DNA of 64,000 nucleotides from Oscarella lobularis. Its lineage: Eukaryota > Porifera > Homoscleromorpha > Homosclerophorida > Oscarellidae. How positions within the stretch are numbered: position 1 is the stretch's first letter; the number at the start of each line of letters is the position of its first letter. Of the stretch, positions 31,538-41,781 are shown piece after piece. The position numbers and the translations under genes were made by a program. The notes beneath the pieces were generated by a model. That model worked only from the letters and a program-made list of their open reading frames with translations, was not told the DNA's origin and did no database searches. The stretch lies in NCBI RefSeq assembly GCF_947507565.1, contig NC_089193.1, positions 1,298,325 through 1,362,324 on the forward strand. The letters are read 5' to 3'.

Positions 31538-34500
31538 TCAAAAGATGTCTAGCTGGGGCGGGATGTATGGGCAATGGGTACTCGCTACGGAGAAAAGTAA
31601 GGGGAGATCCGCTTTTTCGGCACTGGTCATAGAGAGAAACCTACTTAGCCAGACGTATGCTATTGGGCTACGGCTTCTTACCCTGCCATCATAGCTTGCT
31701 TCGATGGATCTAGCGTCGGTGCTCCTCCGCTTGTGCGATGGTGCTCGCTTAGAATCTAGAGAATTCCACGTAGACGCAAAGGAGCGATAGAAACTGGTCT
31801 CTTGCCTTGCTTTTGTAGTAGATTTCCTGTAGGCTATCTTCCAGTTGAGTCAGGCACTAAAAAGAGAGCGGTTGGGCTAACAGTTATTGGTGTTCTCGCT
31901 TGAGATTACAAATTCTTCTGGTATGCCACGACTGTGAAAATCGAGTTGCAGTTGTAGCATTTTGTGAACGATCGACGAGCAGGCAGCACGCCGAATCTGA
32001 ACAAGAGGCTCCGAGCTTTGAGAAAAAAAATCGTTAATAGGAAAACCCCCAACCAAAAGCCAATAATAATACTGCACTGACAATTGCCTACGAGCGTCCT
32101 TTCTCTTATTGGCCAACGACACCACGTCGCACGTCCTAAAAACAAGACGCATAAGCGCGGAGAAGAGACGATCAAGCTACAGTTTCTCTACCATCGATCC
32201 GTGTCCGCCACTATGCATACAGCCTCGTCGATTATTTCCTCGACGCACGGATGCTACAAGTACAAGGGAGATCTCTAGACGTCCTTCTTTAATTAAAAGT
32301 ATTCTCGTACTCGTATTTGAGCCTGAAGATCCAACTGCAGTCTTCCTATGAAGTCGTCAAGTGGCTCAGCGGTTCCGTGAAGGACGAAATCGGGCAAATA
32401 TTCCGGCACGAAACCGCCAAAGAGAGACATAGACAAACTCTTCACGTCCCTAAGAGAACGAGGGTATAAAAAGAGACGCGTGTGGCATGGGATCAGGTAA
32501 CGCCTACGTTTCGTCGCAGCCGCATTCGGAGCCCTGGCTCTCTTTCTCGACTGGCTCGACGGACAGCAACGGCATTTCTTCCAGCTCGCCGAACTTGTCT
32601 TCCAAATGCTGATCTTGAGCCAAGTCGTGTTGCAAGAGCGACGAGGCGAGACCGGAAAGATGCGGCGACGGCGACGGCAGAGGCGGTGACGGCGGCGGCG
32701 GTTTTGCAGTCGCCTTGCTGCCGGCGTCCTCGTTACCGAACCCGCTATCCAGCGAGTCGGTTTTCTCGCCGTCAGACGACCTATTTAACACATGCACAAT
32801 ATAAAAATTACTATTTTGAGACTACTGACTTTGCTAGAATCGTTTTCAGCTCGACAGTCGTTTCGGAAACGTCCGAGCATCGTATAAAGAAGCTCAGCAC
32901 GTAGAGAAGCTGATAGACGATCGCCGCCTTGCGACCGACGAGAACGGTGCGAGCGAAATGACAAGGAGAGCCCACAGATCCATACAAATCCCTAAAGAAT
33001 TAAATGATCATAGAATCAATAAGACATCGAATCTTACGCCAGCTGAGCCCACAGCGGATTATAGGGATGACTTTGAGCAAGCGAGGACAGCTATGTGTAT
33101 GAGACGTATAGTACTTGCTTAGGGATGATGCATGAGCGCTCGACTTACCGAGTGCGAGAAGTGCTTATTAAGAAACGTTTTCGTCGGGGTCTCTTCCGTT
33201 GGCGACACCGTGCCGACCCAGCCGAGATGATACTGTAGCGTCGCGCTCAACAAACGCGACATGAAACTAGAGAGAATCGATGGTACCCCCTACACGATTT
33301 TTTTTCTCTCCTCACAAGTTATTCGATTGCTTATTGTTAAAAAGTTTCAAGGCGCTGTGCAGGAGACCGATGAATTGTCGACTCGCGACGGGTCGCGACA
33401 CGACCGACTTCGACGCGACGAAGCAGCTCCAAAACGGCGAGCTCAGTCTCATCGTATTGGCGAGATTCACGAGAGTCAATTTGAATGAAGTTACGAACTG
33501 CGTACAGATAAAAGAGAAACGTGACGCGCGCGTCGTTCGTCGAGTGCACGCGAAAACCTCGGCTATGTTTTCCTGTATGCTTTTGGACGGACTCGAGGCT
33601 TGGAGGGCCTGCTCGATTTGGCCTTTGAGCCGTTCGATGTGACTCTCGAGAAGTGGAAAATAGCTGAAGAAGAAGTCTTCGTAGTGCCTATAAGAAGAAG
33701 GAACTCTGAGCGAGGAAAGCCTTTGTTTTGTTTGTACTCGTGCCTTCGTTTCTGCTTGGTCTCGTCCGAGTCGCCCAATGGTGGTAACTCGGCTATGACG
33801 CCTATGGCCAGTTTGCTGCATTTTCGCGCTTCTGGGCTTATGATTGTCTGAGAAAAGAGACGAGAGATTTTAAATAAAAATAAGGCCTCTCTATTTCTAT
33901 TCTCATACCTCGTCGAATGACTGCTGCCTGTATGGAAATTCGAAACTCGTTATGAACGACTTGACTCGACGAAGGTGCAAGCTGCCCGGAGAGGACGCCT
34001 GGAAACTGCCCGTGCTCGCATTCGACGTGAACGAGGATTCGGGCAAGCGAATGTCGCGAGGCGACGTGGGAAGACTCCAATCGGCTAGAAAGAAATTCGA
34101 AATTAATTAAAAGTCTACCTCCTTCGGATTCAATAGTACTTACGTTGATTTAAGTCGGATTTCGACGAAGTGATCGGCACGGAATGGGCTGACGATATTG
34201 AAGAAAACGAGTGCTCACTGGCAATAGTAGAGAAATCATCGTAGAACTAATGAAGGCAAGCGTTCCATACGCTTACCCTATTGTTCCGTTTAACGTCGGT
34301 TGGATCGTGAAGATTTTAGTGAATAGAAGTCGAGACTGATCCCTATAGACGAGACATATCTTTCTATTCCTATTTCCTCTTTCTATCTACGTACTTTAGC
34401 TCGTGAACTTTTATAGTGGCTCCTCTCGATTTCGATACAAATGGCACCGAGCCGAACATTATTTCGGCGAGTAATTCCGTATCGCCCGCCTTGGGTGAAA

Positions 34501-35123
34501 CAGTAAACGATCACACGGTCAAACACACTACGTGTGTTTTCTTACTCGCGATTTTCCAACTGAAGATCGCCGCGGGTATGCGCCTTCCGCATGATTGATC
34601 TTTCCTATGATCCCTGACTGCCTACTGGTCTATATACACGGGCAAAGAATCTCTAGACTATAAAGTACTGCCTGCTCAAGAGGGCACCTCTACGTAGACC
34701 TACTCTTATAAGGTACCACCTATACTTCTACTATGCATTCGATTTTCTTTACTTTTCTCTGTCGCTGTCTTTCCCACACGGTGCTATCGAAAATGAGCTG
34801 TTTTCCTCGACTTTTGTGCTCTCTCAGTATGACGACGCGCAATTGTTTCGATTCGAGCGGAAAGGGCGGCGTCCAACTGCGCAGAAAGATTGCGATTATC
34901 TTTCACTGGCTCTCTTTTTCTCGCTATCGCGTTCCGCCCGCCCGACTATCTCGTCTTGCGTGCGATCGCGCGCCACTTGCCTGATTTCGGAGGGAAATGG
35001 TAGCGTAGTCGAGCTGAAAACGAACGAAGTGGGTTGCTATATCGAAATTCTGGCCATTGGCGCTTACTCGGGTCGTTTTGAGAGCGTAGGTCTGTCCATT
35101 TTCTACCACGTCGACGTTTTCAT
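31538..35123 (-). CDS. FNIP: Folliculin-interacting protein (FNIP)
   Basis: FNIP binds folliculin. The FLCN-FNIP pair is a GAP for RagC/D on lysosomes and controls mTORC1 and TFE3. Matches to the family are spread over the whole gene. Near the start is SWTPPFPLESKQLRVVIL..RGKQLIFDSTV (family: SWPLPEFDPSQIRLIVY..RGRNVLFDSSV). Next are EDFFFSYFPLLESHIERLKGQIEQAL (longin/DENN core) and FFIRCSDVSETTVELK. The end ADLPLLFSVASTHCPYIPPQ matches SDLPLLAAVASTHSPYV. A disordered acidic and Pro-rich insert lies at about 32504-32780. The start is uncertain: MKTST at 35123 joined to a small second exon is my best reading, with the next intron starting GCAAGT. The stop is TGA at 31538. Confidence 0.88.
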
Positions 35124-35289
35124 GCTGTTGTGTGCTGTCACCGATGGCGATGAGCGAAAAGGTGAAAGGGTCACCACTCACTGGATCATCATGTGATTGG
35201 GTCCAGCTTTCCGTCACGTGACACACGACCACGCCTAAATATTTACACAACACAAAGGACAACGAAAAGTCAATCTAAAAAAGAATACA

Positions 35290-38200
35290 TTAAAAGATTC
35301 CTTGAGCAGCACCTTCGAGGTGTTCTTCACGAAGTGCTTTAAGCAGTACGGCAACCGACGCTTCTGACACTGCATTTCGCCACCACATGAGCATCTCAAA
35401 AGCTTGCTCTCTGACATCGTCCCTATAATTGCGCCTAATTCTAGCACAGATTTCATAAGGAATGCCAAGCGCAGTAGCGAGTGGTCTCCACACAACACTG
35501 ATTTTTCTCGACAATTTATTCATTTCTCTGTCAGTTGGCTTGCGTTCTGGAGGACCACGGCTCATAATACGACCTGACTGCAGAGGTCTTTGCTCTTGGC
35601 TCTAAAAGAGATAATCATGCTTGTTCGGTATACGATTTTCTCACCATCAAGTCAGGAAAAACTGCCTCCCACACACCCAATGAATCATTGTCTTGCAATG
35701 CATCCCGTAAAGTAAACGCGGTTGCCACGTCACTGTAGTTGGTCAACCAGAAGACTAACATGTCATGAGCAAGGTCTTGTGGTGTCCTGGGCTCCGCCTC
35801 CGTGGTGACGAGATCACTTTGTATTCGTTCTTCTGGTATGTTAAGAAATCGAGCAACATCTTTCCAGTCAGCGCCAATTAGTGGTGCAAGTTGATCAATT
35901 TCAACATTGCTGATTTTGCGATCGGCTAAATCATCAACATTCAAACTATCGTTTTACGAATATTTGTACAATATACCTGGCAGATAGGTTGGTTCCCTTG
36001 AGCTAACTGGTGACACCGCCTTTGAAGATGTCACCTTGACGTTCTCATTTTTTTCACGAGAAGAAATATTAATTTCTGAACGCAGAGTACAGGGCGCGAA
36101 AAGAGCCGAGTTGGCCTTAGACAACGGCAAATCGCCGAAAAAACAGAAGCTGTAAGTTCTCGCCATTTCAGGATCCGAAAGAGCGTTGAGCAGATCTTCA
36201 TTTGGAATGACAATCGTGTGACCGTATTCAGGTGCGGCTCTCCAGTTCGGAGTTAGGCAGGTGACGGCAACAACATTTCGCGTTCCTTCGGAGACGAATA
36301 AGTGGATAGCCTGGCTTCGCATTATGGGAAAATTCTTTAGCCCGTTAGCCTCTTTGACGCGTTCCACGTGGCTTGCGGAAGCGCGGCAGAAGAAAACGTC
36401 AAACGCCCACAGACCATGCTCAATCGTTCGTTCAATGGCAAGGCAGCGAAATGCGAATCCGCGGTTGCGAAATTGAACGCGTAGAAATTGCTCACTGAAG
36501 TGACGCCTTCTAAATGAGAGACGGTCGCCCAGTAGGGTGGCCAGAATTTCTTGATCGACGTTGACGCTTTGACCCAATTTAGTGATGTCAACCGATTTGG
36601 AAAATGACTCGTCGCCTGACATTCGATGCATGACGGTTGCAACAAAATCGTCGCTTTCTTGAAGGTTGATGCCGTGGTCGAAATTCACAGTCACAGTTTG
36701 GTCAAATTCAACGCCGTTTGGGTAAAGAGCGATTATGTCGGAAACAAACACTGGCATCCTGTTGAGCTTTTGAACAGAATTCTTGTCAAGGCTGTAAATC
36801 GCGTAGCCAATTGTGAAGGCACTCCCTTCGCGGATAGCCGCAGGAGGAATGGTTATTGAGGTATTAGTGCCCTCCATGATCAATTGATCGCCACGATGAT
36901 CGACTTCTTTAAAAAAGTCCAGCTCAGGTACTCGATTGAAACGAAGAACCAGGCCGTCGAGGTCAACTGAGATGAAAAGTGGAAGATCATCAGGTTCGGA
37001 ACCAGAAGACGTCGTTGAATAGGCTGACGAGGTCAATAGAGATGGCTTGAAATGTGAAAAATCGTCAACAAAACCAGAAGATACCGAAGAATCAACTCCT
37101 TCAGCTTTCTAGGTTATGGCGGAACAAATCATTAGTTGTCTCGTGGTTTAAAATTTTATCCTATCTTACCGTTTGTTTAAAGTGGTTAAGGGTATTATTA
37201 AGCTTCTTTAACGTTAAATATTTCAACACCTGAATTTGAATTTCCTGTTGAAGTTTTTATAAACTTAGCAGCATACCATTTGTTTTCCCCTCAGAAAGCA
37301 AATATTTCTCCATATTGTTGAATGTTCGCTCTTCAAATGTTGAACCTAAATTGACTTAATGTTTAAATTTTATTATCTGAACCTATATCATACTTGCAGC
37401 TTCAATTGCTCAATTTTTTCGGCGGCTAAGGAATCGAATTCGTATCTTTCACCTCGCTCGAGACCGTTGACTGCATGAACAGGAATGTATCTGGTTAATT
37501 AATTATTGTTTCAAAAAATTAGAGTACTTATTTCAGTAGATTTTTGTCGTGCGAGAGCTAAGTAATCATCAGCGTCATTAGCAAGAGCAGCAGTAGCTGA
37601 GTTTGATGACCAAAAAAGAATATGGCTCTGTGTGTAGAGACCTATTAGTTCCAATTCACTCTATGCATGTAGCTCGTACCTTTCGAAGAACGCGCAATAC
37701 CTCAGAAACTGATTGAGGTTGTCCACAACAAAGTAAAGAAGAGAGCTTAACAGCTGGGAGAGAGCCAATTTGAATTTTTGCGCAAGAATCAAATTTTATC
37801 ATGTGAACAAAGTTTTTAGGATCGACCAAGCCGCAGATGAAATTTACGAATCCTTTTCCTGTAAGAGTCAGATTAACAAAACAACTCCCGTTCATGATAT
37901 CAATTTTGATAACTTCGATCTTCAAGAGATTATACATTTTCCTAAGAAGCTGCTTTTCATATTCTCTAAACACACTTGGCGTTGTCCATGGCAACGAAAA
38001 TCGAAGCAGGCACTCTTGGATAATGCTCAAATTCGACTCTTTTCTAATGATAGCCATCTTTGACGTGTAACGAAACGCTGTTTCGATTCTTCGTCCAGGC
38101 AGCGCTAAAGTGCTATACTTTCTGATCATGTCAATTGCACACTCGCAATTGGCTTCCCACGCTTCTTGAAGATCCTTATGAACGTAAATAAATACAACCT

Positions 38201-38582
38201 CCGGTGCTGTGGAGTCTGTTCGGACAGCTTCTAACGAAAGATCAGCTGCATCCTCGTTTAATTCGCCGAGAGTTCCAGTTACAACTCCAGCAGTGGGAGC
38301 AATGCTGTTGTACAAAGCCTCTCCTCCATCCACTGATCGCAGAACAGTGCAGAAGGATTCGAAGCAAGAATTTGGACGTAATCTCATAGCTCTAATCAAT
38401 TCCCGAGCTCCATCTTCCAGTGAATGACGAGAGTCGTCCAAATAACGGCGAATGTCGTCGTACTGATGATAGGAAAGGCATCCGCATGAGAGCAGAGTAT
38501 CAAGAAGCGATCCTCGAACAGCACCAGCGAGAACGGGCACAAGACGGTCTGTAAGGGGATCGAGACGAGTCCAATCCGACAT
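35290..38582 (-). CDS. CARD-coiled coil-ZU5-UPA-Death-Death protein
   Basis: This looks like a death-fold signalling protein of the PIDD/UNC5/NLRP1-FIIND group. The start MSDWTRLDPLTDRLVP begins a CARD-like helical domain (to about 38290). An unrecognised region of about 210 residues follows (to 37656), then small exons with a coiled coil (LAAEKIEQLKLQ VQHLKSEHS, about 37430-37280). ZU5 comes next (about 36880-36480: GTNTSITIPPAAIREGSAF), ending in RRRHFSEQF, where HFS (36494-36502) sits at the place of the self-cleavage motif of PIDD and FIIND proteins. A UPA-like domain covers about 36480-36090. Two Death domains follow in separate exons: DD1 (about 35940-35650, LAPLIGADWKDVARFL) and DD2 (about 35560-35293, WRPLATALGIPYEICARI). 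Cleavage and function are inference; the domains are visible. Confidence 0.8.
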
Positions 38583-39110
38583 TGCACGACATGCGCACGA
38601 GGCTGTCAATTAATTAGCGAAGTTCGTCGCGTGAGCTAAAAAATGAGTACTATCAGGAGTCCAGCCGCTCTGATGCCTTACGCAACATTCTAAGACTTCA
38701 AATAATACCGGAAATCTTATTCTCTGATATCGTGCTTAATTAATTCTAGCACAGATTGCATATGGACTCGGAATGTAGCGGTCTCCACTTGGAACTGATT
38801 TTTCAATCGTAATTTGAGACGGGGCTACTTAATGTCTCCGGCACGTGAGCTTGCACAACAAACATCGTCACATCCCTTTGCTTGCTCGAAGAAAAGCCAC
38901 CAGCGCTGCAGAGCGGCTATGCGCCTGTTAATTCTACTCGTGAGGTACACGAAATAGGAGTGCGCATCTTCTACCTCTCCCACTGCTTCTAAGTTACTGA
39001 CTTGTTACAGAGTTTTCTGCATTCTTGGTTCCAAGTATACTACAATAGTAAATTATACTAAAATATTCTAATAGCAAGTGGTCTCTGCCCAAACTCATTT
39101 TTTCGACAAT
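38583..39110. pseudogene. Relics: partial Death-domain exon and 5' exon of the secreted repeat gene
   Basis: About 38720-38805 resembles part of the DD2 exon of the neighbouring gene (TAATTCTAGCACAGATT, GGTCTCCAC, CTGATTTTT), with indels. About 38880-39035 resembles 41745-41895, the signal-peptide exon, intron and second-exon start of the secreted repeat protein. It shares TTGCTCGAAGAAAAG, CACCAGC, TTCTACCTC/GTACCTCCCAC and CTGACTTGTTA, then TTCCGCATTCTTGG as TTCTGCATTCTTGG. It still reads MRLLILLV at 38919. These are leftovers of a tandem block duplication. Confidence 0.7.
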
Positions 39111-41505
39111 TTACTCATTTCTGTCAGTTTGCCTGCGTTCTGGATAACCACGACTCACAATACTGCCTGGCTGCAGAAGCCTTTGCTGCTCTTGGCTCTA
39201 TGATTGCTCATATATTTCTCTCACCACCAAGTCAGGAAAAATTGCGTCCCACACGCCTAATAAACCATTGGCTTTCAATGAACCCCGTAAAGAAAACGCG
39301 GTTGCTTTGTCCCCGTGGTTAGTCAACCAGAAGACTAACATATAATGAGCAAGGTCTTGTGGTGTCCTGGCCTCCGCCTCCAGGTCACTTTCTATTCGTT
39401 CTTCTGGTATTTCAAGTGCTCGAGCAACATCTTTCCAGTCAGCGCCAATTAGTGGCGCAAGTTTATCAATTTCAACATTGCTGATTTTGCGATCGGCTAA
39501 ATCGTCAACATTCAAATCATCGTTTACGAATATTTATACCATATACCTGGCAGACAGGTCGGTCCCCGAGTCCCTCCAAAGCCCGAGGGGCCAAGACTTA
39601 CTGTTGCGTAAACGGGGCTGGGTGACACTGACTGCGAAGAGTTCAACATGACATTAGCATTTCCTTGACGAGAAGTAACATTAATTTCTGAACACAGAGT
39701 GCAGACCATGACAGTGACTGTTGAATCGGCCTCAGACGACGAGACATCGCCCAAAAAACGGAAGCTGTAAGTTCTCGCCATATCAGGATCCGATAAAGCG
39801 TCGAGCATATCTTCATTTGGAATGGCGATCGTGTGAGGGTTTTCAGGCGCGGCTTTCCAGTTCGGAGTTAGGCAGGTGACGGCAACAACATTTCGCGTTC
39901 CTTCGGAGACGAATAGGCGCATAGCCTGGCTTCGAATTATGCGACAATTCCTTAGCTCGTTAGCCTCTTTGACTCGTTCTATGTGGCTTCCGGAGGGGCG
40001 GCAGAAGAAAACGTCAAACGTCCACTGGCCATGCTCAATCGTTCGTTCAATGGCAAGGCAGCGAAATGAGAATGGGAGGTCGTCCCGCTCGTGAAACTGA
40101 ACGTGTAAAAAGTCATCACAGAAGTGGCGCCTTACGAATGAGATACAGTCGCCCAGTAGCGTGACCTGAATTCCTCGATCGATGTTAGCGCTTTGACGCA
40201 ACCTAGTGATGTCAACCGATTTGGAAAATGACTCGTCGCCTGACGTCCGATGCATGACGGTTGCAACAAAGTCGTCGCTTTCTTGAAGCTTGGTGCCGTG
40301 GTCGAATATAACCGTTACGGTTCGATCAAATTCGACGCCACTTGGATAAAGGGCGAGTATGTCGGAAACGAACACTGGCATCCTGTCGAGCTTCTCAACA
40401 GAATTCTTGTCAAGGCTGTAAATCGCGTAGCCAATTGTGAAAGCACTCCCTTCGCGGATAGCCGCAGGAGGAATAGTTATTGAGGTATTAGTGCCCTCCA
40501 TGATCAATTGATCGCCACAATGATCGACTTCTTTAAAAAAGTCCAGCTCAGGTACTCGATTGAAACGAAGAACCAGGCCGTCGAGGTCAACTGAGATGAA
40601 AAGTGGAAGATCATCAGGTTTGGAACCAGAAGACGTTGGGGAGGTCGGCGGACGAGGCGGATCAACTACGACGGCTTGAGCTTGAGCTTCTTCGGCTTCC
40701 TAGGTATACAAGAACAATGAATTGCTGTCTCGTGTCTTGAAGTTTCTGACCATTATTTGCTCTTGCTGAAAAGTCTGCAAATCAGAGTCGTCGTCTGTAG
40801 ACAGACCTTGAGCCTACAGTAACAAACGGCTTGCTGAAAAAGTAAATACAATAGATACATTTTGTCCTACGGTCCACTCTTTAGCCGGTAGAAAACTCTA
40901 GAAAGCAGCTCTTCAGCAGAGTAACTTAATTAAGTCATGTAAATTCAGTACCTTAGACTCCGAACCTTTCTTCCTATGAAATGAACTATAAGGTGCCGGT
41001 TGATTCTGTCAATGTAAACAATAATTCCATTCATTGATACTACTCCTAAGACGTATACCTCCAGTTGAGTAGGAAGAACGGGAACAGCCTTCAGAAAATC
41101 AAAATAAAAACGACCTCACAGCAATAATTAATAAAGCTCTGTACTTCAGATGAACCCTTCGGTATGCCGGACGAGAAGCTGCCGGAAGACGCTGACAAAG
41201 AAGGAACGATATCATCGTCTTCTAAAACCGGTTAAGTTCGGTAGGGCGAGCAGGATCTAAACAGTGTCGACAAACCTTTCTTCCTATGACAAGGTGCCGG
41301 TTGACTCTGTCAGTGTAACAAGAACTCATTGATACTACTCTTAACTAAATAATGACATATACCTCAGACTGCGGTTGCGTAGGAAAAACCGGAACTTCCT
41401 TCTGAAAATCAAAAAAAAACTACCTCTTGCACAGCAATAACTAATAGAGCTCTGCACTTCAGGTGAATTCCTTGGTATGCCCGACGAGAAGCTGCCGGAA
41501 GACAT
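39111..41505 (-). CDS. ZU5-UPA-Death paralogue with degenerate second Death domain
   Basis: It is clearly a tandem copy of the gene at 35290-38582. The ZU5-UPA exon (about 40702-39544) and the DD1 exon (39515 to about 39228) share over 80 percent of residues with it. Differences matter. The HFS triplet is HFC here (40118-40126). The DD2 exon begins in homology (SQEQQRLLQPGSIVSRG) but runs into TAA at 39111 after losing two bases compared with its sister. If DD2 is not spliced in, translation stops after VREIYEQS at 39198. No CARD is visible upstream; instead there are small exons of Ser/Pro-rich linker in two tandem copies (SGSFSSGIP twice, VPVLPTQ and VPVFPTQ). The start at 41505 is a guess. 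It could be a functional short form or a gene in decay. Confidence 0.7.
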
Positions 41506-41530
41506 TGAAAGAGAAGGCTGTGACGCTATA
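40970..41530 (-). repeat. Tandem duplication of linker exons (~300 bp, two copies)
   Basis: About 40970-41215 and 41275-41525 are direct repeats: TTTCTTCCTATGA, AAGGTGCCGGTTGA, CATTGATACTACTC, CAGCAATAA and GACGAGAAGCTGCCGGAAGAC recur in order. Each unit has one SGSFSSGIP exon and one VPVxPTQ exon of the minus-strand paralogue. Confidence 0.75.
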
Positions 41531-41781
41531 CAACAGTCGGTGAGTTGGCGCTGGCGAAGGCGAAAGCTTACTGCTCATGGTTCCGAGTTAATTGTACGAC
41601 ACAGCGCGGTACTCAGGCGGGCAGCGAGCAGTCGATATCGGCAACTGTAAAGAAACTGCGCAGCCTCGATCGCTGTAACCCGGAAATTTTCCCTATATAT
41701 ATGCGTAGTTCCTCACGTGAGTTTACAGACTCTAAGCCACGCCCGTTGCTCGAAGAAAAGGCACCAGCCGAACGGCTAGCT

